Positions 22,701 through 37,700 are shown, numbered from the stretch's first letter. The stretch is DNA of 64,000 bases from Tretioscincus oriximinensis (GCA_022410635.1 JAJVDF010000019.1:340422-404421), one strand, 5' to 3'. The notes: generated by a model from the letters alone, not told the origin. A program made the numbers and translations.

Positions 22701-25700
22701 AGTGGAATCACTGTAGGTCATTGCTTTCAACTCTTAAACGCTGTAGCCTTTCTAGAAAGTGACTGGTCAATTGTATCATAAACTGCTGAGAGATCCTGAA
22801 AACTAACAGAATCTCATTCCCCTTGTCCAGAGAAGCACATCAGACAGGTCAACCAAGACTAGACCTGAAGCCAAATTGAAATGATTCAGTCTCTTCCAAG
22901 CATGCCTGCAGTTGAACAGCTACAACCTTCTCCAATAGTTTGCCCAAAAATGTTACTTTAGCCATAAAGATCTCATGAGGATCTGGCACATCACTGGCTC
23001 TTTAAGAGGAAGAGACACTCCTCAAGCAGACATTCACTACTCCCTGCACCCATCTGGTCATACCCTGCTGGTAAGCCTTTTTTCAGCCAAGAAGAGAAAT
23101 TTCTTGGCAAACATTGGCCAAACGGCAACAAGTAGCTTGTCCTCAGGCTGCAAAAACTGAAACTGATCTAAGATAACTGAACCATATGGTTCTCTGGACA
23201 CTCCTCTGGGCTAGTCACAACTCTGGCAACTAACCCCTTGTGAATCTGAGCAACTTTGTCCTCAAAATTCTTTGCAACCACTAACCACTTTTCTCACTAG
23301 GGAGAATTGATTTTAGTTGCAGACCCTTCCTTGGAATAAATAATGATTATAATAAATTGAACAGCTGTCTGTATGTTCCAAAAGAAAGTATAATCAAGGA
23401 TTATGAATGTGTTCATTCATTGATCCAATAATAAATATAATGGAATAAATTTCAAGTGGTTTCATGTTTCTAACTTTTTTAATAGGAAACATGAAAAACG
23501 TCTAAACAAAGCCATTTTATTGTCCTATGTAAACAGACAACAGTGCACATTCTCCCATTTGGATACAAAACTTGACATTTCATAGTTATCAAAGGTATAA
23601 TAAACAAGCAGAAGCAACATGAGAACAAAGTTATACAAAGCAAAGTCTGAAAACATTCATAGAGACAAGATATGGATAGAAGTTTTTATTTTATTTCAAG
23701 CAAAGGCTTTGCATTGTGTTTGAAACACAAAATATTTCAGGAGAAACAAGGAAACTGATGCTATTAAGAAGTCTTTGAAAGACAGCTGTAGGTAGCAGAA
23801 AACTTTGTATTATATATACATAAAGTGGCACAGGAAAAATAATGCAAACCTACAAAAACATGGAACATAAATATAACGAGCTTTCTGAATTTTATAGCGC
23901 AATTTCCTGCTCTTTAAAAATTGAGAACCTGTTATTTTTGCTTATGGTTTTCTTCTCTCAGAACAACAAAGCTATTTAAAGGAGATTGAACATGAGAGCA
24001 TCTCATTTTGTGGAGCATATTTGCACTAAGGGCTCCCATGAATTATCTCACCTTCCTGAGCTTCTTGCTTCTCTGACCTTTTTCTAATGCTGCAGTGATG
24101 GTGCTGGAAGATAGCCAGAAGTCCCAATCTCTTGTCATAGGGAGAGAGAAATGCTGCATCTGGCCCTTTCCCCTCAATTTTAGCTGCGCCTTTTACAGCT
24201 TTCAGGAGATGGCAAAAAGAGCATGTTTACTGTTACTGGCCAAGAAGCCATCTCAACAGATGACCAAGTTTTGTCCACACGTGCCTGCTCCTGTACATGA
24301 TTCTGTCCTCCACTGATGCTACAGAGTGGGACTTGCATGTTGCCTTTGTTCAGATAACTACTGCTGATTTTTTTTCCTCATCATTTTCTCTGTTAGATAA
24401 TTTATAATGATCCCCTGGTCATTATACAGGTCACTGTATTTATCATGTTTGCGTTTAACATTATAGTTTAGTGCGTGATTAATGTAAATTTGATTTACAT
24501 GCAATTTTGAGAACTTGATTCCTACCTAAATTGAAGTATGATTATCACAGTGGAAGAATTCACTTGATTTAGCAATAGCAACAAAAACACAACACAATAG
24601 GAATCTCAGTATTGCCACTTAAGGGCTAGAAAATGTAGATAGTTCAAGGCGTGGAAGAGGTATATCCTCTAAATTAAGTAAGACTTCCCACTAAACCTGC
24701 TTGCCAGTTGACTAAAGTTGCGTCCCATTTTTATTGCCTTTCACAAATTTTATTGCCTTTCACCCAGGTATTCTTCCACTGCTTCTGAACAATTTTGACC
24801 TTATTTTTATTTTTGTGTGTAATACGAACAGCCCCTCCAACCATATATATGTCTAGCACAAAGGTTTAATATACAGTATATAGCTCAACTTCTAGTTTCT
24901 TGAAAACTAATATGCACCTAATTTGAGGAAAGGGGAAGTTTAAAGAACTATCTTTATTGCAGTGATGTAATAGATTAGCTGAGGATGTCTAGTAAATAGA
25001 CTTAAAGCAACAAAATTACATAGCCTTACCCCACATTTAAAATTCAACTAAAATATGTATTGTGAAGAACCAAATTCCCATGTTTTTGTGAAATTATTCT
25101 GGATGCAATAATAATCAAAGATGATCATTTCTTAATTATCTTCTTAAAATAGGGAAAAGGACCATCCCAAAATACTCATATACACTATTATACCGCCATT
25201 TTGTTATGTGTTCTATACTAGCTAATTAAACCTGCTCAATAATATTAAATCATTAAGAATTTAAATAATATTTTTAAATATCAGTCTTTTGGTCCAGAGT
25301 AAAGTTCAAGAAGAACTAAACTAACATTAGCTATTTACCTGGGAAGTGGGTACAGAAGTGGCTGGCAATGGATTGGAAATCATTGGGCCAAAGATATCTA
25401 AGTCGTCATTCAACACTGTGGCAGGAGTGGAGACGCTTCCGTTTGTAATAGAGGAATCAGCCGGGCCATCTTAAATGAGAAGATAAGCATTAAATAAAAT
25501 GTTAACAGTTCACAACACATACATACTAAGCTAGTTAACAGCATTGTTGCTGGAAGGCAGTCCATGTTGGCAGAATGTCCAAGTATTCACAAAACCACAT
25601 CCAAGTTCCTATAGTATTCAGCCAGCTGGCTCCTTGCAATTTCAAAGCTACAACATGCAAATGTAATTAGTAAGATTTGAACATACTAAAAATCCAGCCT

Positions 25701-28700
25701 GAGGCTACCATAGTAGCATCTGGGCTGCCTTAGAAGAATTATGTATTCCTATGCAGACAATTGTCAATAGTATTTAGAACAGAAAATGTATCCATAGGCA
25801 TTATGCATTACTTGAAAGCAACCTCTGAAATAAATAGGAATGAATTTAGGTTTGGAAGCTATATTACTAAAAGTACAAATAACACTTTGAAGGAAGATGG
25901 ACAGCTGTAAAACATTCTAGGAAATAAAATGAATTAAAGGAAACCACCAGGTTTCAGATAGGTCACAAACTGGAAGCTGTTTCTTAGGTGTTTCTTCACT
26001 TCTATCCTGAACAAATGTCTGGAGCACCTCAATCCTCACTGCTATCCTGAACTAAAACAAAGATATCTGGCACATCTCAGTCTCTTCACAGACTCGTCCC
26101 TTCTTTTCAAAGAAACTCAGTTTAGATGTGCGTAAGACACTGCATGCCACCAAGTAAAAAGCCGTTGTCTTAGATGGGAACACATGGATGGATCTGCTAT
26201 AAAAGCCACAAAATGACTTGATTCACCATGTATCTCTCTAGTCTTGTGAATTTTGGTACCCCTTGATGAAAATCCTGTGAGGGGTATTTGTTCCCTTTTG
26301 AGGAAGATAGAAAAGGATCTTTGTTCTGAGGTGGATCACTACTACTTACTGGCCTTGTAACCTAGAGGCCTTGTGGGCATCTCTCTGGAAGATGGGAATG
26401 TGTTTAGAAAACACTGTGCAACCTTCTTGTACAGCCTTAAGAGCCACCAATGACCATATGGAAAGTCTTGCATGCAACACATGATGAAAAGCCCTGTTGT
26501 CCACCAATTTAGCAATGGAGAAAACTGCTGATCAGTCTCCCATTGCAGGGATGCCTGCAGCAAATTAAGAGACAACATTCTCTATTGAGAATAAAGTAAC
26601 AACCCTAAATGAAAGGAGCCCTTTTCTCTTAATGAAAAACAACTCTTGAAAATGCTGGATTTCTTTTAATAACAAGTCAAAAATAAAGTAAGTTACTTTT
26701 TCAGAAGCAAAATCCAATTAGCAACTAAAGGAAGAATAGGTAATTTTCTATTTAAACAGTAAAGCTTTACATTACTGAATTACTATACTTTGAACCTGGA
26801 AACAGATCCCAAATTAAGTAAACAAGTGTTATATAATACCTTGAAACAGAAATACCACTTGATCAGGCTACAGGTTGTAGAGCTACATCAAAACACTTCA
26901 ATGNTCTGAGAGGATGAGCGAATTTATAGCTTAAAAATTAAAAATAAGTATGGATTTTGTATGCCCAAGAGTGTGACTTCTTAAGGGAGTCTCTTTTTAC
27001 TTTTCCAGCAAGACCTTATTTTCACAAATAGATTTCCTAAACATTCATGTTTATTGTAAAAACACTGCTGCAAAAACACCTTCTATAGAATGCAAACATC
27101 CAAATGTGTACTTGCTAAAAATAAAGCAACCTTCAATTCCTGCTGAAGTGTTTGATAATCAATAGACTGTGAAAGAGAAGCTAAGTTGCAAGTTTATGTG
27201 AAGCTAATTATTTGTAGTTCAGCTACAGAATTGCACCAATCTGCTTTTTCTGAGCTTTTTAGCAGACAAACTGTTTTTTACAGTTTCTACAACTATAAAA
27301 AAATAAGATTTGCAACATAGGTTGTGGCATAAGTACTAAAATAGGAAATGATCAACAACTTACCAAGACCCAAAAGATCAACGGTGGATTCTGGTGCTCT
27401 CTTAGGACTTGTTTTAATTTCAAGTTGCTGGTCTTCCTTCTTGGCAGTCTGGAAGGGAGGGAGGGTGGGGTTTTTTTACTGTATCATCCAAAATACTTGG
27501 TTCAATGACATAACTCTGTTTAAAGTTGTTCAGATAAATTTACTTAGTTCTTAAAACAATTCTCTAGCTCTTTCCATAAAACAACTTTTCATTATCATAG
27601 CACACTTTAAGTTGAAGCTGAGAGACCATCAATTTGCTATCAGTCCTCCAAGCCTACGACACATTAAGTAGTAAGTTAAAAAGATTCACTACGACTCAAG
27701 CTAACATCCGTCCACTCTGGAAAAGAGGTAACCCATGGTTCGATAAGGAATGCAGGGAAAAGAGGAAAGAACTTAGGGGATTGTTGAGAAAGGACCTACG
27801 CACTCCTAATTTCGAAATCCACCAGAACATGCTNAAAATTAAACGACAATATAAAACCATGATTTCTGCAAAAAAAATGGCCTTCAATATAAACATTTGG
27901 AAAGAACTGGAACTGTCTGCTCATGAACAAAATACAGTAACATTCTGGAATCTCGTGTCCCGCAAAATGAAGACCGCACACCTTGCACTAGAGTCGCCAA
28001 TTCCTGCTGCACAATGGGAGGATTTCTACAAGGACCTATTTAATAATAATGAAGCTATCAATGAATGGGCNCANAGGGACCTTGGTGCCCTACCCTCGTG
28101 GCCACCNGTATCTGTCAATGAAGTCAAAGTGATTGTAGCCGCTCAAAAAAACAACAAAGCTCCAGGTGAAGACTTTCTACCTCCAGAACTCTTTAAATCC
28201 AATATTGATTGGTGGGCTCAGCTACTGGCAGGTCTTTTTACCCACATNAACAATTCCTGCCAAATCCCAAGTGGGTGGAAACTGAGCATCATCATCCCAA
28301 TACACAAAAAGGGAAAAAGATCAATCCCCCATAACTACAGGCCAATAAGCCTAATTGATATAGTAGCAAAAATCTATGCTAAGCTTCTACTAAACAAAAT
28401 AGAACTGTGGGCTGAAGGCAACAATATTCTGGCTGAAGAACAAGCTGGATTTCGCCGCTCAAGAGCAACTACTGACAACTGTTTTGTGCTGCAGCACCTT
28501 GTACAAAATTTCCTGGACATGAGAAGAAATTTATACACCGCATTCATTGANCTCTCAGCAGCCTTTGACTCAGTTAACCGAAACACATTATGGTCCAAAT
28601 TAGCCTCCACTAATATAGATCGCAGGCTGTTATCGTTAATCATGGTCCTCTATACGGATACCTCCCTAAAAGTTCGAACAGGTATCAGTGGCGCCCTGTC

Positions 28701-31700
28701 AAAGGAAATAAAGACATCGCTAGGAGTGCGACAAGGATGTATTCTAGCACCTTTCCTCTTCTGTTTCTACGTGAATGATGTTGTACAGGTTTTAACTCAT
28801 TATAACTTTCACAGTCCTAGAATAATGGACAGAACAGTAAATATCCTACTCTATGCAGACGATATGATTTTAATGGCGACCACACCAGTTGGACTAAGGA
28901 GGTCTCTCCAACAGTTCAGTTCATACTGTACAGACAACAGCTTGCGCATAAACTGTGAAAAATCGAAGGTTATGGTTTTCGGGAACTCAAAGAAGCAATA
29001 CAAATGGGTGCTAAACGGCCAATCCATCGAGCAGGTTAGTTCATATAAGTTCCTGGGCATTACCTTCACAGCCAAAGGCTCGTGGTCATTGCACATCAAA
29101 AACTGCCTAATCAAGGCCGAGCCTTCAGCGCTACAGCTACGTAAACTCATTAATTATAGACACCCGGGGACTATCAGACCTGTCCTAGAGGTCCTTAAAG
29201 CCAAAGTAGTGCCCATTCTTTTATATGGGGCTGAAATTTGGGGCTCCACAAATTTGTATAAACTGGAGGTTTTCCAGCTTAGACAGCTGCGCTGGATATT
29301 GGGATTGCCTAGATCAACATCATCTGCAGCTGTCAGGGCGGAACTAGGAACGGCTCCCTTGAAATGCCAAGTCATATCTAGACAATTCAACTNCTGGCAA
29401 AAAATCACACGTATGTCCCCAGATAGACTGCCTTTCCTATGCTTACAAGAACAATCAGTCAGAAGATCCAGGACATCATGGTTATCAGCTCTGACAGACA
29501 AACTAACCCACATTGGGCTGTCCTTAGAATTCCTTGGAGCAATAGGACATAAGGCTCTGGAAGTTTTAAAACAACGTACTATCGACGTGGAAGCACAAAA
29601 CGATATAGCTGCTATTGCACAAGCCAAAGCAATCCCTTACTTAACTGCCTGTAAACAGCAAGTAAAGATGGAGAGTTACTTGANGTTCTCTCTACCCCTC
29701 CATCTGCGGCTAGCCTTTACTAGAGCGAGGTTCGATCAGCTTGATACACAGATGACCCGCGGACGTTACTTGAAAATCCCAGTTAAAGAGAGACTTTGTT
29801 CCTGCGAGATTAAAGAGCTAGAAGATACAACACACGTCTTATTAGTTTGCCCTTTTTATAATCACATCAGAGAGCGTTATATTTCCCCTCTTTTTGAAAG
29901 GGATAATGTTTTAGACTTTAGAGGGAAGGTATCCTGGCTCCTGAAGGGGAGAGATAAATTCATTACCACTCGAGTGGCCTTGTACATCACAAAGGCTGCT
30001 AAGATTCGAGCCACTAAGACCTAAGGATGAATTTTAATTGTCATTTTACCCTGCACTTGTTCTCTTGCCCATTTTAAACTAATTTGTACATGATATGAGA
30101 TCTTAAACATGATTTATATTATATATTTATATTGTATACTCTATTTTAACATTTTAAAGCTGGGGGCCTTGCTCCTGATTTGATATGGTCTACAGACTAA
30201 TCAATAAAGACTACTATTGCATATATAGATGCTTCAAAAATGTATACACACTGTGAACTTCCATAGAAAATTTATTTACTGTTCTACAAAGTTAAATTTC
30301 AGGAAATTTTTTATGGAAGTTCAACGTGTGTATACATTTTTGAAGCACCCTGTATATTGCATATGTAGTTGCAAATTCAAATATTTAAACTGTTCCTGAC
30401 ATAGACATCTTCTTTAAGCCATGTTGTTGAAGCAGGAACAGCTTTTTCCAGCTCCTAACATGAAACCACAGCTGGCTACAAAACCCAAAGAAGATTTAAG
30501 ATAACATTCCCTTTATTTACTTCTTAATTTGATATCTAACAGATTTGTACTCATGGAGGTGTAAAAAAGGATGCAACATAACATCCTTATGATACATTTT
30601 GATACAGTAACAAAACTCACCGAAACAAAGGGCATGATGTTCCAAGCACATTATCAAATTTCAAATGTGCTTCTGGACACAAGTTTGAATTCTCATGTTA
30701 AAAATAACATATTTCAAAAGCTTTTTATGCTGATCTACATTTAAAACATGTAGTTATTTCACAAATGTCATTGTGGCCTTTGAATTTTGGGTACAGGATA
30801 TAATGTACAGAAGTTTGATTTTTGCAATAGGTATTGTCACAACTGCCTTAGTAGTAATGAAACTGAATAGTAGTGGTACTGAGGAGCTGGTGAGATCTGG
30901 TGACTGACTCCGAGCTTGAGAAGGATTTTGCATGAACAAATGCTCATCTTGGTGGCTNTATCATTGGTACTTTCAGCTTTGTGCGTGTTTTGTTTCTCTC
31001 TAGCTTTTCTTCATTGCGCTGACAACTTTGTGAGAGCGTCTTCCTGTCTTGTTACTTTTGTGCCTTGTTTTGTACTTTACCGAGTTTAAATATGGATGTT
31101 ATCGCACTTGAAAGACCAAAGTTGATGGTACTTCTCGTGAAGATCACAGCAGCTGCACCGCTGGTTCATGTTCAATGGACAATTTCGTGAAAACAGGGAC
31201 ATGGAATCTAATATTTTAAAATGAGCACAGATACATGATTCTGGCTTTATTGGATAGTTTAAAGTCTATATTTTGCTAAAAGGACAAAATAACTTTGTTT
31301 TGTATTCAGTATACTCTAAGGCAGGCCTTCAAACATCAGGTTTAATGTACAAATTATGTACAAGAATCCCTCATGTCTTATCATTATGAAGTGACAAAAG
31401 TGAAATCCAAAGTTAATTCGGCGAGCTGCATTTCCTTTTTATACTAAAATTTGTAATGCCATACCCCAAAACAGTGATTCCATTACCAATTTTTAAAGAG
31501 GTTTAAGTATATGAAGATTAACTCATAGATGAAAATATTTATACTAACTGATAGCGTTTCTAGTGGTCTTGTCTGTGAACTATGGATTATGGTGATTTAT
31601 TTGTACTAGTGCAAGAAAAAGTATAGTAAACAACATTTCTAAGAATAAAAAGGTGATTCCGTTACTGGTGGAATTGCCCCAGTATAAAAGAATCAATCGT

Positions 31701-34700
31701 CTGCTATTTCTGAGAAACTAGTATATCTTGGTAAGCAAATAGCACAAGACAGGACAATGCTGATGAAACAGATCAATAAAAAGTCCGATTGGGTTCCATG
31801 GAGCATGTTTTATGTTACCATCCGATATCAGCAGGGATTATCTACCAAGTCTGATGTTTCTTTCTTTCCTGCTCCACCATCCAAGTTTCTAGAGTTTCTT
31901 CCAAGCCTACCATATGTCTCAAGGTTCACAAAGTGCCAGAATCTTAAAATTATGTTTTGGTTTTACAGCTACTGAAGTGAAGATCTCCGCTTGAAGAAAA
32001 ATCAGGCAAAGCGGGCTTAAACAGTTTACCCTGAATTTTTTTTTAAAATGTTGAATCAGTTAAAAAGTCTCAACGATTGGGACACAATGTTGTCAGTACT
32101 GGCAAAGCGGTTTTGTAAAATACAATGTCCCCAACTGTAACAGCAATTTATTTTGGAATACAAAAGGCAAATTATTTCCAATTGTGGTGACTCAGCTACA
32201 TTGACGAAGTTTCCTTAAAGGGATGTCACTTGGGGAAAAGAAACCTATCTAATTAGGATGCTTCATTATGCAAGCACAGCACAAGAATGGAGTCTCAAGT
32301 AACCTAGCTTCTCACTTTAACAAGTAGGTAGTGATGGCCCAGTTACAAATTCCATAAAATTCAACAAACTCCCTCCCTTTCCCAATGATGATTAGTCTCA
32401 ATTTAGTCAAAGTNGGAATGATTTTGGCCCCAACTAAAGTCAATGTCATTCTTTATCTGAAAGGTTGTGAAAATACGTTTCGAATGTTTTCCCTAAAGAT
32501 GTCTGGCTTTGTCTGGCAGCTTCCTTGTATGTTTCAAAATCTAAAGTCTCTTTTTCAAGTGCTGGGAGCCTTAGGAATTGCTCAGAATAAAATCAAAGCG
32601 TATTTTATTGATTAGTCTTATGACCACACCAAAAGGGGAAAAAACCCTGGAAAATGAAAATGTAGACAAGTGAAAAGACAAAAACAAAGAAGAAGAAACA
32701 AAATAATGTCACATCTAAATATATCACATCCTTAGCAAGAAATACAGCAGCATTTTGTATGACTTGGACATTATATCCTTGTAAAATACATTTTTCATCT
32801 GCATTCCAGCAGGTCAACTATTTTAAGAAAAGCTCTAGACATGTAAGTCTTATTGAAGAGTACTACTGACAATACGAGGGAGAGTTTCAATAACTGGTAA
32901 GACAGACGAATAACCTCTCATATGGCACACTGTAGACTCAATTCAAAGNAAGACCAAGTACCAGTAAAACATTTCCTTAAATAATAGGGCCCAGATTTTT
33001 TCAAGTTGGAATTACTTTTGGTATGAGCGATTTGGAACTGGGAAAGATAAAAATGTCACCTTATGCATTGATGTCTAAATCTTGGAAAGAAAAATCACAT
33101 TAGGAAATTATGTTACACAGAAAAATATCCCACAAATAATCAGACTTGCTTTTTGAAATATGTATTCTATTGATTTTTTTAATGGGTAAAATAATAATAA
33201 ACAAAAACTATAGTGACAATAAACATATTGTAACACAAAAATACTACATAGAACAACATAACATAGATATCTCACCACCTCCTCCCTTGACCCAGTGAAA
33301 ATCCTTAGTCTGTTTGTAACTGTAAAACAACATTTAAAATTCTCTTCCCTTTATCACTGTCCATAATCAGACTCATGACTATATATTTTAATTGAGGTAC
33401 ATCCTCCAGAATTTGGACTTGACTAGTGAGGATACATATATTTTATTTTTAAAAAGTCTGCATATGACACCGGACTTGGAAACTCCTGGATGAGTTCTAA
33501 AAGTAAATGCTGGAGACAGAACAGGTTTGCTACTAATGTAATTCATCCCACTGCTCAACAGCTTCCTTGTCTGAACTGGTGGAGGCCATCTCAGATGTGG
33601 TGTTGGAAGCCTCCTGCATTGTGGTGCTCGGGGGCTTCAATTTTCATGCAGGAAACATCCTGTAAACCAGCTCAGGAATTCGTGGCCTCCACGACAACCA
33701 TGGGGCTATCCCAACACTTGCTGCAGGACATACTCTTGGCCTTTGTTACGGAGCATGAGGGTGAACGTCTGTTGACAGATGGGCTTGTAGCGAGCCCACT
33801 GTCATGGAAGGACNATTTCTTGGTGATGATTGGACTTATGGTGGCTGATCTAAGTGCAGGATAAAAAGCCTGCAGTTAGGAGATCTGATGGATTCCTGAT
33901 GTCTTGGTGGGGGAATTTCTGTTTGATGTGTCTGGTGCACCTATTGATGCTCTGATCTCACTTTGGAATCATGAAGTGAGCANAACTGTTGACATGATCA
34001 CTCCCAAGGATCACCAAGGCTCCCAAAAAGGACATCAGGCACCAAAACGATTGGGTCCATGGGCAGCAAAAGCCAGAACTACAAGAAGGCCTTCTCCTTG
34101 AGATCTCAGTGCATGGGCAAATCTATATGGGAAGAGGAAATAACCAGGGCCAAAGCTGTTTAGGGTTTTGTATATTATTAACACCATGAAATTGGCNCAG
34201 TAGCAAACAGGTAGCCAGTGCAGGTCTTTAAGGACTGGTGTGATGCACATCAAGTCTGGAGGTTAGCACGGCCAAGTTATTTCTAACCAACACTATTAAA
34301 CCAGCCGGAGATAAAGGTAGGCAGTTATTCCCCTTTCAGAGATGCAAGGGGTAAGGGCACATGGGAGAGTCTTCCTTGTGGTGGGCTCCAGACTCTAGAA
34401 TGTCCTCCATCTAGAGGCTCGCCAAGCACCTACACTGGTAAAAACGCATCTCTTTACCCAGGCTTTGCACTCCTAGCTTCCTCTGCATTTCTGACCTACC
34501 AGAGAGGGTGAGTGGTTTGATGAAATATATTTAAATTTAATGTGTATTTTTAGTCTTGTTACCTGCCCTGGTACCTAAAGCAAAGGACAGGATATAAATG
34601 CCTAATTAAATTAAATAAATAAAGTGCCCAAAAGTCATCTTAAAACATACGAATGAACTTGTTCCACTGAAAAGAGATTAGAATAGCCACAAACGTCAGT

Positions 34701-37700
34701 TTCAGTGAGATAGGTCTCTTTCATGTCTGAAGTGCACACACTTCCAATGTGTTTGATTCAGCAGGAGACCACAACGGGGTGCCTGGGATTCAAATTTGCT
34801 CCTTTAACAAGAGATTTAGGAATCAAATCACACTTCCAACTCCCTGCTGAGCTGTTCCAATTCTCCACCTACTTTTCAAGGACACTTCAACTGGAAGTGG
34901 TAATACAGACGCCGGGCACACAAAATTATATGTACTCAGCTCTCAGTTCTCTTGCCGTCTACCTCCATTACCAATGGTCCTGAGCCCACAGCCTCTCGTA
35001 CTAGCAATAACTGCCTGCTTTGTTAGGCAGCCAACAATCAGAATGGTGAAAACAGATGCAAATTTCACACTCTTAACTGTTGAGGGAATTGGTAATGAAT
35101 GCATGGGGAAAAACAAGGAAGCAGGAAACCTTTCGTTCATTTGCTTTAGTTAGCAAACATGGTCCCTCCTTTCCAGTTAGATAAAAGCTACACAGAGTTT
35201 CCAGAGTTTGTAAGAAGGATTTATAGATCTTCTTTTTGAGGCTTCAAAGTTATATTTTAAAGAAAACATTAGGTTGAGAGACTTTAATGCTGACAAATGA
35301 TGGAATGGAAACTGTTTAGCCTTCTTCACTTTCCATGGCTAAAACAGTTTGTAAACGTAATGTTGGGTCAATATTCTCTGATCTCAGACTAGGTTAATTC
35401 TTACCATAAAGACAGCATTATCCAGAACCAGTTCATATAGTGCTATGAGGCCATTTGCTGATTTAATTTAGTACACGGTCCCTTTCTTTTAAAAGCATTT
35501 TCCTAATCTTAGAGCCACAAGAATGCATTAGAAATAAATTAAGTAAGGCTTTAATGATGCTTTATCTATTGTATTTGGTTTCTCCAAATTGGGGAAATGG
35601 ACATCAAAATGGATAATGTGTTCCGTATGAGCTATCACAATATTAAGTTTAACATTTAGTACACCTAAGTATAAAAAATCCACTGTATAAAAGTACCCCT
35701 GATTAAATCTGACCTGCCAATGACTGAACAGGAAAAAAGCTTAGAGTCATGTAAGATAGCAAAATAAAAATGTCACCTAAAGTTGCATCCAGATAGAATG
35801 TAAAACAGGACTACGTCGCTGCACATAACCACGGCAACCCCAATACATCTCCAAGATATAATGGCAGTATCCTGAAGTACTGCAGTAGTATAAGGTTACC
35901 AGATAAAATTCAGAATAAACTTCGTCCCCTTAGTGGGTACGGCAGCATGATCACCCCTCCGGTGCTGCAGGCATTAGAAGCTGCAGAAGTTGTAAAAAAA
36001 AAAAAAGGGGGGGGGGGGCAACAGGACTATTCAAGAGGCTGGAAAGTCTATGTCATGAAACCAGGCTGCAACATCTAAAGCCCTTCAGCTTTGAAAGATG
36101 GTGTTTAAAAGGTGATCTGATTGAAATGTATAAAATCATACATGAGCTTGATGAGGCGAATAGATACATTCAGGATAGCCAGGACGGAGGCAGCATTTCT
36201 GAAATACATTTGCAGGGAGTCAAGAAGGTTTTACCTCCTTGTGTTTGAGAGTGCTGAGATGCAATTGGTGGAGAAAGATGCAATATGAGAAAGAATTCTG
36301 AACTAGGTGGGCTAGGCCTGCTTCAACAGGGCTCGTATGTTCTCAAACTATACCTGATAAAAAGCCATTAAAGAGATACACTTCAATTCTGGATTTCATG
36401 TGGTAACCCTTCTACACCAAGAAAAGGACCTTTCAATCTGTGCTTCCCTCTTATAAGTGAGGGATAACTAATGATGAGATGAGAGGGATAACTAATTACA
36501 ATTCTTGTTTTTTGCAAAATCTAGTTTCTTCATTTGTANAGAAAGATCAATTGAATTCATTTCAAGCAGTATCACAGATTATTATCATTTCACAAGTCTA
36601 AATTTAAACTCTTCAGTTTTTCAGTGACTCAGCAAAACTGTATTGCACCAAACTGAATCCAACTTTCCTAGTAACTGAAATCTCAAATTTATTTACAGAA
36701 TCAAACACTGTCATTACTCAGAAAATAGTCGGATTATAACAGCAAGTTTCAATCAAGAATCTATTAATATTGACGTATGTAAACATCTTTGAAAACATGC
36801 TGCTGAGATTACCCTTAATATTTGATTTTTTAAAAGTCTGTATACATCTCAAATATGTTATTTACAATAATATAACAATATGGTTTTGTTATTTTAAAAT
36901 ATAAAATGTTTCCTTAGAAGCATAAGCTGTCGTGGATTGGGCCATTTCCTAGTTCACTGCATGAGCATCTGTATGGACATGGCTGTGCTCTTTCTTAGAA
37001 AAGAGGCACAAGTGGCTTACCACTGCCTACTTCTGGGGATTGAACTGACAATCCTCCAATCAGTTTGTTGTGCCACTGAACCAATGTCATTCCCCAATGA
37101 CTGAGTACATTCCAAAAATGTTGACCAAATTAGTTAATGGACACCAAGGGTATAAATGGGGTGGATCTTTTGAAACTACCTTCAGGATGGCAGTACTCAT
37201 GAAATACCATTTGTAGGGAGTCGAGAATAGATGAAGATTTTTCCTTCTTCTGTTCAGACTGCACAGGTGCAATTGGTGGGCCTCTTTTGAGACAGAATGC
37301 TAAATTAGATGGGTTCTGGCCCGATTCAGCAGGGCCCATCTTTTGGTCTTATGTTCTAACACAATCAGTGGCTGCTGTATTTCAGAAGCTGAATAATGCA
37401 GTTGATGGCATAATTAGGAAGGGTTCAGCCCCAAACTGAAATAAGTGAACAAATTTGAATTACAAATGAAAGACATCCAAATCTTCAAGGTTTACCATTG
37501 ACTTCAGTACCAAATTAATAGCTTGCAATATACACTAATCTTTGATACAGGACATTTTGATAGAGTTAGATCTAATATGCTCTCTTATGCCTTGTGCCAT
37601 TCAAATGAAGCAAGCTCTCACAAAAGATGGTGCCTCACTGTGGGGATTCTATTCCAGAGCAAAAGATCAAGTTTTATATCAAATCTAGAAACCACTGCAG

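Larger units (their letters stand above)
22066..25338. other. SMAP1 intron 8
   Basis: 3,273 bp. It contains SINE copy C (3' end, 22255-22360) and a dispersed unclassified repeat (about 22400-23330). From 23330 to 25338 I see only AT-rich unique-looking sequence. Confidence 0.8.

Noticed and set aside
31757..32615. Short plus-strand frames considered as a processed pseudogene
   Set aside because: No recognisable protein on either strand and no poly(A) or duplication at the edges.
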